From Leishmania mexicana MHOM/GT/2001/U1103 (taxonomy: Eukaryota > Euglenozoa > Kinetoplastea > Trypanosomatida > Trypanosomatidae), in NCBI RefSeq assembly GCF_000234665.1, contig NC_018324.1:1670942-1734941 (forward strand): DNA of 64,000 nucleotides, in the 5' to 3' direction. A program made the position numbers and the translations under genes. Under the pieces are notes generated by a model. It saw nothing but the letters and a program-made list of their open reading frames with translations, made no database searches and was not told the origin of the DNA. Of the stretch, positions 38,371-48,364 are shown piece by piece. How positions within the stretch are numbered: position 1 is the first letter of the stretch; each line of letters opens with the position of its first letter.

Positions 38371-40743
38371 ATGCAACCTTTTGCAGCCCGCAGCTCGCTG
38401 CTTGTGCACGATGTTCGCGCGTCACAGCGGCAGTCTTTCGCCGGTCGCATTAGCCACCGCGTTGCCTCCAGGCTCTCATTCGCCGGCCCTCCTCTGGAGG
38501 AGCGCACCGGGACCGTGACAGGCACCGTCATCAATACCCTGTGCAGCGTGATCGGCGCCGGGGTGCTGTCGCTACCACTGGCGCTCTACTTCTCTTCCAT
38601 TGTAGTTGGGTTGGTTGTCCTACTCGTGTTCTCATCCTTCGCGGCCTTTAGCGTGTACTGCCTTGTCGTGGGCTGCGACGCTACCGGGCGCTACTCCCTC
38701 ACCGAGGTGATTGCCTTTGCCCTCTACCCACCGCAGCTGTGGGAAGAGTACCTGCGCAAGCAAGGGACCGTCAAGGAGACAACGCGAAAAGGAGGAGAGC
38801 AGCAGGCGGCAGGGCAGCAGCACATGCCCGCACCCGCTTCGTGTGGGGTGCGCAGCAGCAGTAGAAACAGAGAAAGCGACGTGACGACTCCGCAGCAAAC
38901 CGAAGCGGCGACAACAAGCGCGGATGCGAGGCAGCACAGTGATCCAGGGAAGGGCGTGGCGAGCGACGAGAAAGAAAGCGAGGATACCCTTCTGAGTCGT
39001 TACCGCCACGGCAACGATGGATACGGCCGCCGCCGACACGACGGCCAGTCATGCGCGGAAGCCTCACAAAAGAGCGGACGCACAGAGCGCGATCCAGAGG
39101 CCTCTTTCCTCGTCCCTTCGACGAGCACCTACGCTCGACTGCGCGACGCGTACGCGCGAGAAGAGTGGCACCGGCGCCGTTACCGCCGCGTCATTACGGC
39201 ACTTATGGAACTCATCGTCTTCTGCAGCAACTACGGCACCCTCGTGATTTACTCCAAGGTGATCGCCGATTCCATGCCGCCAGTTGTTTCGTACGTCACA
39301 CACACGGACGGCTTCCTAGTGACCAAATACTTCTGGCTTATTACCGGCGGCGTCGTGTTTTTTGTCCTGAGCTGCTCTCGTAACATGGAGGAGCTGAAGT
39401 GGTCCTCGCTGCTCGGCTTTCTGACGATTTTATACATTGTTTTCCTTATTCTCTACCGCTACCACACGCAGAAGCGGTACGACTATCCGCACGTCGACCC
39501 GGGCAGCTATGGCAAGGTGCACTGGCTCCGCTTCTCCGTTGGCGTGCTGCAGACAATCTCGACGTTCGGGTTGGCGCTCAGCTACCACTACAATGTGCCG
39601 TACCTCTACAAGGAACTGCAGGACCGCCGACCGTACCGCATGATGCAGTCCCTCGTGGTCGCCTTTCCCATCGTGGTGGCCTGTTATGCAGTCACCGGGG
39701 TCGTCGGCTACTTGACCTTTGGCAACCAGGTGGCGGCCCCGAAGGTGGGCGGCAACATCGTCTCGAACTACCCAAAGAAGGACTTCTTAATGAACATTGG
39801 CCGCCTCGGCCTCTTTGTCCACTTTGCGTGCGTGTTTCCTGTTCTGTCAATCTGCACGCGTCGCGGCTTGCATCGGCTGACCATGATTGCCCTGACGTGG
39901 GCAGAGCAGTCAGCCCTGATGATGGAGGCTGCCAGGGCATCGGGAGTGCAGCTGACGGAGGCTGAGCAAGGTGCAGAAGTGAACACAGCAACCGTGCCCT
40001 CGCCGTCCCTAACTGCAGTCTCCAGGAGCGGGAGTGACATAGAGGACGGAGCTCAAGTATGTGGTCACATCTCTGGCGAGAGGTCTCCTCTACTGCAGAG
40101 GCGTGGCATCCCCACACCCGGCTACGAGGCGTTTGCGAACAGCTCACCACCCCATCTCGCCATTTTTCGCCAGCAATGCAACGCCGAGTCACCGCCATCT
40201 GGGCGCCGTATTCCAGCTCCAGCTGACAGCCCGTGGGATTCTTTGTGCTCAGACGCCAGCGGGGCCGAGCAGGCGCACGCCTCGCAGCCCGGGTCGGGGC
40301 AGCTGGGCACTGTCGACGTGGATCGCGACGTCGGCTCACCTGATCAGACGACGATGCTCGCCATTGTGATAGAGGCTGCCTTCCTAGTGATCACATCGGT
40401 GCTGATCGCTGCGACTGTGTCGGGCATCGACTTTGTGATTCACCTGATCGGAACCCTGTTCAGTATTTTTATTGTGATGGTTGCGCCTGGGATGGTGGGG
40501 TGGTGCGTGTTCTCACCAAGCGGCCCTTTCGGCTCTGCGTCAGCTGCCGTGGCCGCGTACAGCGGCGGCGACGGAAAGTTGTCTGGCGCCCCCGTAAGCG
40601 ATTTATCCTCGCGTTTCCAGCTGATTCGACTGAAACAGCTGATGTGCCTCCTGAACGCCCTGCTGGGAGTGTGTGTGACGTGCGTCGGCATTGCGACGCT
40701 CGTGTATGAGACGTTTTGGGGAAAACCAATACCGGCGCTGTGA
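38371..40743 (+). CDS. Amino-acid transporter, AAAP/AVT family, with two long hydrophilic inserts
   Basis: A 790-aa multi-spanning permease. The first transmembrane pair is typical of the AAAP family: TVINTLCSVIGAGVLSLPLA (about 50-69) then VVGLVVLLVFSSFAAFSVYC. Further membrane segments follow around YFWLITGGVVFFVLSC, SSLLGFLTILYIVFLILYRY, MMQSLVVAFPIVVACYAVTG, LGLFVHFACVFPVLSI, MLAIVIEAAFLVITSVLIAA and FVIHLIGTLFSIFIVMVAPG. Two hydrophilic inserts, about 130-265 (Gln/Ala/Ser/Arg rich) and about 510-655, raise the length from the usual 450-500. The likely role is proton-coupled amino-acid transport at the plasma membrane or an acidic organelle. The start is the first ATG in frame, so the N-terminal extension coded upstream is excluded. 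Confidence 0.9.
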   Translation: MQPFAARSSLLVHDVRASQRQSFAGRISHRVASRLSFAGPPLEERTGTVTGTVINTLCSVIGAGVLSLPLALYFSSIVVGLVVLLVFSSFAAFSVYCLVVGCDATGRYSLTEVIAFALYPPQLWEEYLRKQGTVKETTRKGGEQQAAGQQHMPAPASCGVRSSSRNRESDVTTPQQTEAATTSADARQHSDPGKGVASDEKESEDTLLSRYRHGNDGYGRRRHDGQSCAEASQKSGRTERDPEASFLVPSTSTYARLRDAYAREEWHRRRYRRVITALMELIVFCSNYGTLVIYSKVIADSMPPVVSYVTHTDGFLVTKYFWLITGGVVFFVLSCSRNMEELKWSSLLGFLTILYIVFLILYRYHTQKRYDYPHVDPGSYGKVHWLRFSVGVLQTISTFGLALSYHYNVPYLYKELQDRRPYRMMQSLVVAFPIVVACYAVTGVVGYLTFGNQVAAPKVGGNIVSNYPKKDFLMNIGRLGLFVHFACVFPVLSICTRRGLHRLTMIALTWAEQSALMMEAARASGVQLTEAEQGAEVNTATVPSPSLTAVSRSGSDIEDGAQVCGHISGERSPLLQRRGIPTPGYEAFANSSPPHLAIFRQQCNAESPPSGRRIPAPADSPWDSLCSDASGAEQAHASQPGSGQLGTVDVDRDVGSPDQTTMLAIVIEAAFLVITSVLIAATVSGIDFVIHLIGTLFSIFIVMVAPGMVGWCVFSPSGPFGSASAAVAAYSGGDGKLSGAPVSDLSSRFQLIRLKQLMCLLNALLGVCVTCVGIATLVYETFWGKPIPAL

Positions 40744-41900
40744 GGCTGAGCCGCTCAGTGGTGGACATGGGTGGAGAGGGTGTGTGTGTGTGGGGGGGGT
40801 GCACAGCAAAACGAAGGGCAAGCGCAGACGCACGCGGGCAGAAACACATACGACAGAAGCACTTGCGCTCTCTTTGGGGGAGGTGTGGATAGGGGTATTT
40901 ATACGCTGCTACCGCTCTCACAGCGTGGCGGCTTGGCGCATGCGGTGCTCTCCGTTTTCGCTGCGCCCCCTTGTCTGCCGTCCTCGGCAGAGTTTTAGGG
41001 CGCGTGCTCGTGTTTGGGTGTCGGTGCGCAGTCGGACCACCTGCGTGTGCCTCTGTGTGTGTGCGTGCAGACTTCCGTGCGGGAGGGTGTTTGTGCTGTC
41101 CTCTTCGCGGCGTGCTGGCGAGGTCTCTGCTTTCTCCGTGACGTCGCCTTTTGTATTCCTTTACCGGGGGACGGAGGGGTTCTGGTTTCCATTACGGGTA
41201 ATGCAAGTGCAGGCGATAGAAGGAGAGCTTCCGTTTCTCACTCGAAGGCTCGAGGCACAAAGGGAAGTCCGATGCCGCAACGCAGAGGCCAGATGTCGTC
41301 CTCTTCTTTTTTTTCGAGGTGCATGTGAGATGTGGGTGCAACCCACTAACTTGAATGTATTATCTTGGGACTGTGCGCGTGCGGCTGCGCCATCCGGTGT
41401 GCCTTGTTCGCTTGCCAAGCGAGTTCGTTTTGACCACGAAACAACCGAATATATTCTGTAAAGGTAAATACGTGAACGCATGGGACGCGATGTGTCCTTG
41501 CTTCTTGACCCCTTTTTATGTTCCACCCACTCTCCCCTTCCTCCATCCCCCTCGCGAGGATGGAGACTTCGGGGCTTTGCGCGGGACTGACACACACACA
41601 CACACACACACACACGCGTGTCTCACCTGCCTTGGAGCGTGCATCCACACATGCGCAACAGTGAGACAGTCTGCCCGTTCCATGGGTATTTGCGCTCTAT
41701 TCCCCACACACTGATATGCCCTTGATTGCCCCTCTGGTCTTTCTCTGTGCTGCTGACGAGTGGCGTCTCTGATCTCCGAACGCAACGCGACCTTATCGAG
41801 GAAGTACGAAAAAAAGAGGGAGCTTGCTTCCCTTACGTTGTCTTACACGACCGCATCGACCCACCTACACCACGAGAAGGGCGCTGCATTTTTCACCGTC
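40744..41900. other. Spacer between transporter and HemK genes
   Basis: TG-rich and T/C-rich DNA with a (AC)13 microsatellite at 41590-41615. No supported gene. The frames upstream of 41901 lack an ATG and were not included. Confidence 0.65.
41590..41615 (+). repeat. (AC)13 microsatellite
   Basis: Uninterrupted AC dinucleotides, likely variable between isolates. It sits in the spacer about 290 bases before the HemK start. Confidence 0.9.
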
Positions 41901-43445
41901 ATGACGGCGCTTCTGGCGTGCTCCTTTGAGCAGAGAGTTGTGCCTCTTTCACTGGCGTGGATGCGGTACAGGATGACCGCGCTTCGCCGCGCCGCTGCTC
42001 AGCCCAATGCGCTCCTTTTGTACGCCTCTCGTTTTCGACCAACGTCGTCGCTGATGATGAGTGTGCGTTGCCGTTCGGACTCTAGTTTTGCGAAGAGCCA
42101 TCCTGTAGCGTACGTGTCAACTGAAGCACCAGAACTGCGGCGTGGTAGCTCGAGCGCCGAGGCGGCGTCTTACGAGACATTCAGCGGCGCTCTCTCAGAA
42201 GACTACGTTGGAGGGCTGAGTAACGTCACCGCGGAGAGGTTCCGCGGCATGCAGCCGGTCGGCACGTTGGAACGAGGCGATGGCGACGGAGAGTGCGACG
42301 AGAGCGCGAACGACTCCGTGGAGTTGATGGAGGTTGACTTCACTTCCGACGAGAAGCTGAGCAAGCTGGAGAAGCTCTACCACAGCGCGCACAAGGGGGA
42401 CCTGATTCTCTCCCCTCGTGAGCGCCAACTCTTTTCCCGCATGATCTACGAAAAATTCTATAAAGTGGGTGCTCAGAGCGTTGTTGATCCCGCCATTGTG
42501 TACCAGGCGTCGCTGGAGGTGCATTGGGTCGAGGAGTGGGTTGCTGGCCGCGCGCGCGCGGAGCGCTGGTCTCACGACGAAGCGCGTCGGCAGGTGAAGC
42601 GGTCGCTCCTGGAGCGCGTCGACCTCCACAAGCCGCTCTCGTACATTATCGGCTCGCAGCCGTTCTTCGGGTGCGATATCCACTGCGAGGCGCCGCTTCT
42701 GTGCCCGCGGCCCGAGACGGAGATGTGGACGCACTGGATGGTGTACAGCTACTTGGCACGCGCGGAGCGCAGCATCACCGCCACCGACTTGTCTCCCGCT
42801 GTGTCGCCGATGAGAATCCTAGACGTTTGCTGCGGCACGGGCTGCATCGGGGTGGCGCTGGCGAAGCACCTGTCAAGCGCCGTCGTCACCGCCCTCGACA
42901 TTCTCCCAGAGGCAGTGCGGGTATCCAGAGAGAACGCGATGCGCAACGGGATTTCACCCGAGCGGTACACGGCGATGGAGAGCGACATGTTCAGCTGCTT
43001 CCTCGAGGAGCCGGTGCCCGCGCAGCAGGGTGACAGCGCCCACCTGAGCGAGGACCGCCCGCTCGGTACCGTGAACGACGCGTACGCTGGCACCTATGAC
43101 GTAATCGTGTCCAACCCACCCTACGTGCTACCAGAGCAGTACGTCGATCTCCCTTGCACCATCACTCATTGGGAGTCCAAGACAGCCCTCGTCGGTGATG
43201 ACTACCGCGAATCCCGGCAGTACTTGTACTTCAAGGAGCTCTGTGTGCATGGGGCCAAACTGCTAAAACCGCGTGCTCGGCGCAACGAAATGCTTCGCGA
43301 TGCGCCGAACATTGCGATCGAGGTCGGCCTGCAGGCGCACATGGTGGCGGACCTGATGGAGAAGAGCAAACTCTGGCGAGATGTCGAAGTTCATTTAGAT
43401 TATGCCCATCAAGAGCGCTGGATTACGGCGAACTCGGCACACTGA
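41901..43445 (+). CDS. HEMK1: Mitochondrial HemK/PrmC-type glutamine N5-methyltransferase
   Basis: A 514-aa class I AdoMet-dependent methyltransferase, expected to methylate the GGQ glutamine of mitochondrial peptide-chain release factors. The catalytic C-terminal half carries the PrmC fold: HKPLSYIIGSQPFFGCDIHC and CPRPETEMW (substrate region), motif I LDVCCGTGCIGVALA (about 308-322), LDILPEAVRVSRENAMRNG, and the signature NPPY at 405-408. Residues 1-60 are Arg/Ala/Ser rich with few acids, suitable as a mitochondrial presequence, followed by an acidic linker. The frame is open farther upstream without ATG, so 41901 is the first start; ATG 41961 is an alternative. It is longer than bacterial PrmC (about 280 aa) because of the N-terminal part. 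Confidence 0.92.
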   Translation: MTALLACSFEQRVVPLSLAWMRYRMTALRRAAAQPNALLLYASRFRPTSSLMMSVRCRSDSSFAKSHPVAYVSTEAPELRRGSSSAEAASYETFSGALSEDYVGGLSNVTAERFRGMQPVGTLERGDGDGECDESANDSVELMEVDFTSDEKLSKLEKLYHSAHKGDLILSPRERQLFSRMIYEKFYKVGAQSVVDPAIVYQASLEVHWVEEWVAGRARAERWSHDEARRQVKRSLLERVDLHKPLSYIIGSQPFFGCDIHCEAPLLCPRPETEMWTHWMVYSYLARAERSITATDLSPAVSPMRILDVCCGTGCIGVALAKHLSSAVVTALDILPEAVRVSRENAMRNGISPERYTAMESDMFSCFLEEPVPAQQGDSAHLSEDRPLGTVNDAYAGTYDVIVSNPPYVLPEQYVDLPCTITHWESKTALVGDDYRESRQYLYFKELCVHGAKLLKPRARRNEMLRDAPNIAIEVGLQAHMVADLMEKSKLWRDVEVHLDYAHQERWITANSAH

Positions 43446-44430
43446 GAAGAGCGCACAGCTCATTTCCGTCTTCTGTGTGTGGGCGAGTTCTCTGGGATGA
43501 GCTTCGGCCGATAGCAGTGGACCCCTTGGCACTGACGTGTGCTTGTTTGCTTCGATTTCTCTGTCATCGCCGCTGGTGGCGACGAGACTTGGAGGTGGAG
43601 CACAAAAAACGCATACATGTCTCCTCGCCTTCGTGGTACACAAGGAGGAAGATGAAAACAACAGCACACACGTACAAAAAAAAACCTGCTACTGAACGAA
43701 AACATGACGGCTCTCTGCGTTTTTTTTTTCGATGTCCTCGTTGGTTGAGTGCTGGGTTGGGTGCACTTGCGTAATGCGTGTGTGCCCCCTCCCCCTACCC
43801 CCTAGCGTGGACGACTGGAGTTTTCGTTGGTGGGTTCATCTTCAGTGGGAGGCCTCTTTGATCATTCCCTCCCCTCTGCTGGCCTTCTGCAGAACCTACG
43901 CATACCCTTCCCCTGCCCGAGCACATTCATACACCCCACAGAAATCAAAGCGAGATTGACTCAAGAAGCGGCACTGTGGCTGTTACTCTTTTTTTTTCAC
44001 ACTGAGACGGGCGCGCGTCGCTTGCCGTGCGCACAAACTTGTCGGCCACTCTCTCTCTGCGTCTATCTTGCCTCCCGCTTCTCTCTCTCACGTCCTGATT
44101 GAGTCGCTCAGGCTGCCATAGACACCCCCCGGAAAAAAAGAAGAAGCACACCCTCTACAACCCAACGGAGGCGTGCTCATACACGCACCACTAGGTCAAC
44201 CGCCGTCTGCCCCTCTTTCTCTCACTCTGGCGTTCCAGAGTCGCATCGTGAAGTCTTTGTTCTCTTTTCGAAGTCTCTCGCATTTCGCTTCTCACGGCGC
44301 CCGGCCCGGAGTATCGCCTCTGCGGTGTGAGCATCCTCATCTTCGGGTTTTTGCCTTCTCGCACTGGGACCGCCGACTCTGTCCCCTTTTCTCCCGTTTC
44401 ACCTCCAGCGGCCACGCCATAAAACCAGTC
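43446..44430. other. Spacer between HemK and CFAP298 genes
   Basis: Pyrimidine-rich DNA with poly-T and poly-A runs. No supported gene. The tract at about 44206-44230 and those at about 44260-44300 are candidate acceptor regions for the next gene. Confidence 0.65.
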
Positions 44431-45234
44431 ATGGTACTTCTCGAGTGCAAGCGGCTTCCAAAGGAGGAGTACAGCAAGGACTATGACGCCTTCATAGCAA
44501 GCGTGCCAGCCACCACGAACATCGGTGAAGCCACCGACGCCATCCAGAAGATGCAAAACACGCGTGTCCGGCTCACGTGGATGATGGCAGCCGCGAAGCA
44601 GATGATAAAGGATGGCATGGTGGACGCAGAGCGGCAGCACTACCTCACCGGGCCAATCGGTGACACGGAGCGTTACCTTTCTCTAGAACGCACAGAAAGG
44701 CGTCAGTTGTGCATACAGAGTGAGCTGGATGCTCTCGTGGAGGCGTTCAAGGGGGGTGTGATGATTCTCTTCCCAGCAGAGTGCAGCGGCAGCGATGCGT
44801 GCCAGCGGCTGGCTGCTATTCTCGACAGCGACACGGCGCCAGATGTAGAGAAGTCGAAGGCGCACCGCATTCTCAGCATGGTTGATGACGGGGCCACAAA
44901 TGAAAACATCTTGTCAGGTCGTGCGGTGATGTGGTGGAGTGCCAAGCCGCTCGCGCGCGACTCCGACTTTGTGAAGTACATTGGAAAGAACGACAAGACG
45001 AAGATTACAGTGAAGCTGGCCGCCGAGGGTAGCGCGGCTCCACCTCGTGAGCCGGCGGTCGACGTCAAGGCACAGGCGGAGCTGATGCAGCACTTTTACC
45101 GAAAGCAGGAGGAGATGAAGAAGGTGGTGGAGGACGAGGACATTTCATTTGGCAACAGCGCTTGGGCGAACCCTCATGGTCTGAAGAACCAACTGCAAGG
45201 TCTCGACTCCATCCACTACAAGGGTGCCTTCTAG
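44431..45234 (+). CDS. CFAP298: CFAP298 (C21orf59/Kurly) ciliary assembly protein
   Basis: A 267-aa protein of the CFAP298 family, needed for assembly of outer dynein arms and ciliary motility; here it should serve the flagellum. The C-terminal half is diagnostic: WWSAKPLARDSDFVKYIGKN, KTKITVKLAAEGSAAPPREP and the end HFYRKQEEMKKVVEDED followed by NSAWANPHGLKNQLQGLDSI. The middle EAFKGGVMILFPAE also fits the family (AVMIVYP). Length is close to the human protein (290 aa); the shorter N-terminal domain may be a lineage trait. The frame is open upstream, but without ATG, so the start is 44431 (MVLLECKRLPKEE, similar to MVLLHVKR). Confidence 0.93.
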   Translation: MVLLECKRLPKEEYSKDYDAFIASVPATTNIGEATDAIQKMQNTRVRLTWMMAAAKQMIKDGMVDAERQHYLTGPIGDTERYLSLERTERRQLCIQSELDALVEAFKGGVMILFPAECSGSDACQRLAAILDSDTAPDVEKSKAHRILSMVDDGATNENILSGRAVMWWSAKPLARDSDFVKYIGKNDKTKITVKLAAEGSAAPPREPAVDVKAQAELMQHFYRKQEEMKKVVEDEDISFGNSAWANPHGLKNQLQGLDSIHYKGAF

Positions 45235-46195
45235 GGGTCCTTCTTCGCCGGACTTGCGTGCGGAAGCCTTTCAACCAGCCATATCTCTTCGGCTTTGGCA
45301 ACGTCAGTCCATGCGTGTGCGTTTCTGTGCGACTCCGACTGCATCACGAGGGTCATTTTAGACGACATATCCTCTCCTTCTCGCCTTTCGTGTACATATT
45401 TGGTGCGTGTCGTGTCGCGCGAGACAGCTGTCAGTGGCGCTATGGCGCCACCCGCCATCATTTCTTCCTCGCCAGTCTCACGTTCTATTTAACTCCGAAG
45501 ACCCCTCCTCCTGGTCCTTCTCTCTTCGCATCTCGTTGATGTGTGGCTTCGATAGACATGGGCGGTGCCGGCAACATGATTCACGAAACAAGCCGCTGCG
45601 CTGCCCTTTCCAGGGCCACTCCTTTCCTCTTTTTCTTCGTGGTGTCTCCTGATTGATTGTGGTTGCAACTTCTCTCTCCTCGATGGTAACCGCGCCGTCG
45701 CTCTGCCTCTCGGGCTAGAGCAGAAGTGTCATCGTGGTCGGCACTCATGATTCCATGAAAAGGAAAAGGTGCTTGGGCTTCCTATGGAGAGATGTGGCTG
45801 ACATTGTGTAGGCCCACTGGCGCACACCTGTGCTCCATCCAGGAGACCTCTGGTCACGCGTAGTGGGGGTGGTGGCAAGCTACTCAGTCCAGAGGTCGCC
45901 GCAGAAGGCGCAGCCAAATCTTCGGCTGATTGCTCCCTCTTTCTGTGCCTCGTAACTGCTTCTTCCTCTCACGATCATCTACACCTCGTCTCTCTCTCTG
46001 TCTTCTCTATCTCTTGATATACTTTTTCGTTCTGCGTTCGGTGCCAAACGCTCCGTTGCTGCTCGTCGCGCACTGACCACATCTCTTGCGCATCATCTGC
46101 TGTGACCGACCCCTCCCCCATTCTTCTCCCCACCTCTTACTTTGCCGACACGCCAGGAGAGTAAGTGCACCCGTTGCGTACCCTTCGTGGCAATC
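45235..46195. other. Spacer between CFAP298 and eL18
   Basis: Mixed DNA then C/T tracts. No supported gene on either strand. Confidence 0.65.
46100..46156 (+). promoter_or_regulatory. Predicted trans-splice acceptor region of eL18
   Basis: A C/T tract (CCCCTCCCCCATTCTTCTCC and following) ends at CGCCAG, giving AG at 46155-46156, 40 bases before the ATG at 46196. Like eL22, the predicted 5'UTR is short. The AG choice is inferred. Confidence 0.45.
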
Positions 46196-46792
46196 ATGGG
46201 CGTGGATCTGACTGGTATCTCCAAGAAGAGTCGTGTGATTCGCCATCACACGTACTCGACGAACCCCTACATCAAGCTACTGATCAAGCTGTACAAGTTC
46301 CTCGCGAAGCGCACGAGCTCTGGCTTCAACAAGGTCGTGTACCAGCGCCTGATCAAGAGCCGCAGCAACCGTGCCCCGATCTCGCTGAGCCGCATCGCTG
46401 TCGTCATGAAGCGCAAGGCTGTCTTCACTGCGAAGAACAAGACGGCCCCGATCGCCGTCGTGGTCGGTGACGTTCTGGATGATGTGCGCATGGCCCGTAT
46501 CCCCGCGATGCGCGTCTGCGCCCTGCGCTTCTCCAAGAGCGCGCGCCAGAGCATCGTCGCCGCCGGCGGTGAGTGCCTGACCTTCGACCAGCTCGCCATG
46601 ATTGCTCCGACTGGCAAGAACACGTACCTGCTGCGTGGTCGCAAGTCTGGCCGCGAGTCGGTGCGCCACTTCGGCGCCTCTGGCGTGCCCGGCAGCCACT
46701 CGAAGCCTTACGCGACTAACCGCGGCAAGGAGACGAAGCGCGGCCGCCGCACGGGCCGCTCGTACAAGCGCAAGGCCTTCCGCCACATCTAA
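46196..46792 (+). CDS. RPL18: 60S ribosomal protein L18 (eL18)
   Basis: A 198-aa cytosolic large-subunit protein. It starts MGVDLTGISKKSRVIRHHTY and contains NPYIKLLIKLYKFLAKRTSS, KSRSNRAPISLSRIAVVMK, GDVLDDVRMARIPAMRVCAL and a basic C-terminal tail ending YKRKAFRHI. These match eL18 along its length. Codons are almost exclusively C/G-ending. The shorter upstream in-frame extension begins within the pyrimidine tract and is excluded. Confidence 0.97.
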   Translation: MGVDLTGISKKSRVIRHHTYSTNPYIKLLIKLYKFLAKRTSSGFNKVVYQRLIKSRSNRAPISLSRIAVVMKRKAVFTAKNKTAPIAVVVGDVLDDVRMARIPAMRVCALRFSKSARQSIVAAGGECLTFDQLAMIAPTGKNTYLLRGRKSGRESVRHFGASGVPGSHSKPYATNRGKETKRGRRTGRSYKRKAFRHI

Positions 46793-48364
46793 GCTGCTGT
46801 GGCTTCTTGAGCATTGCAGTGTGCCTCAGCGTCTGCGCGTGTACTGGGGCAACGTCGGCGACGAAAGCGGGGCGGAGTGCAAGAAGGGGAGTTGGGCAGG
46901 CGGAGGCGATGTGTGTGTGTGTGTCGGAGGAGGGAGCGTTCGGCGGAATCGCTGTGGAGAGGCTTCTCTCTCGCTGTTTGACAACCTCCTCACTGCTTTC
47001 CTTCTCTGCGCGCATACCTCTTCTTTCTCCCAGCAGTTTCACGAAAGACAGCCCACGAATTCCTTGGCGGCCATCGCGGTGCACACACACACACACACCT
47101 ACAGGCACGCGCGTGTTTTGGGTCTGGTGGGTAAGAAAACGACCGATGCCGCCACGAGAGCTAGCAGACTGTGGTTGCAGCTTGCTCCTCTTTTTCTTTT
47201 CCACTTGCTCGTCTGGTTTTGTTTTCTGTTTTCTTTTTTGACTTTGCCGTTTTCAGTTTCCAGAAAGGAGCGAGCGTAGAGCGCAGCGCTGTCGAGGGCC
47301 AATGAGGAGAACGGGAGAAGGTGCCCTTCATCCCCTTCCCTCATCCTTGCGCTCTTGTCTCAGACATCTCTGGCACTCCTCACTGTCCCTTCTAGGCTGG
47401 GATGGGCGCACCTTCGCAGAAGTGGCGTGCAGGTGGGTAGAGAGAGAGGTTCTTTGCCGGACCCACAAGCATGTCGGTAGCTGCCACCGGTTGTCTACCT
47501 AGTAGAAGGCATGAAAAGGCTTGCGCCAACAAATGCCACTTGGCGCGCCGACGGGGACGGGACCCGCGTGCAAATCTCACGTGTCGAACGTGGTCGCTAC
47601 ATCTTCTTCTGCCCCTCACTCCTCTCTGCGCACCGCTCTCCATTGGTGGATCCCCTGCTCCGCTACAACGATATAACACTAGGTCGTCTCTCTAGGTTGC
47701 CACCTCATATATGTGCTGACGTACCGGCGCCCTACCGATCTCCCCCTCTGTGCCACGCCACATTCCGCGAATCCGCCTTATTATTATCATTCTTAGGCTC
47801 TTCACTGAGTTGAGCCCTTCTTCACATCCGTCACGTAAGCAGACGGGAGCGCACGCTGCTACACCTTTTACATCACAGAGGGCTATCAAACGGCAACTCT
47901 AAAGAGAACGAGAGGGCGGGATATAAAGATATATATTTATTTATGTCTCAAGGCTCATCTCTTTGCTTTCACATCGTTGCTACATCCTCTGCCGAGACAG
48001 CACGCGCCGCGCTGCTGTGTCCCACCGCTCGGTGATTTTGGTGGGACCTTTTTTTTCGTTTTCCTTTCCTTCTTTTTTTTTCGGTTGTGGTTGTGACCGT
48101 GCTCGTCCCTCTCCATCGATCCAATCCTGAAAAAGAAAAGCGCTGCGCTACCACAGGCCACCTGCCTTGCGTGCACACACGTATACAGTCAAAAGAACAT
48201 CCAATAAAAAAGGGAGAAGCGTTGTTGATATCACCGAAGCCCCCGTAACCCTGACGCATTTTTTTCGGTTGAGTGCCAGCGGTGGCTGCGCATGATCGCG
48301 TGGGAGTGCGACACACACCCACACAGATACGCAAAATCAGGTGATACCATTCGATTTCTTGTGC
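46793..48364. other. Spacer between eL18 and the -SKL protein gene
   Basis: Pyrimidine-rich and mixed DNA with CA and TG runs (about 47083-47098) and a (TA)-rich patch near 47926-47944. The frames at 47471-47813 were checked and have no recognisable content. No supported gene. Confidence 0.65.
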
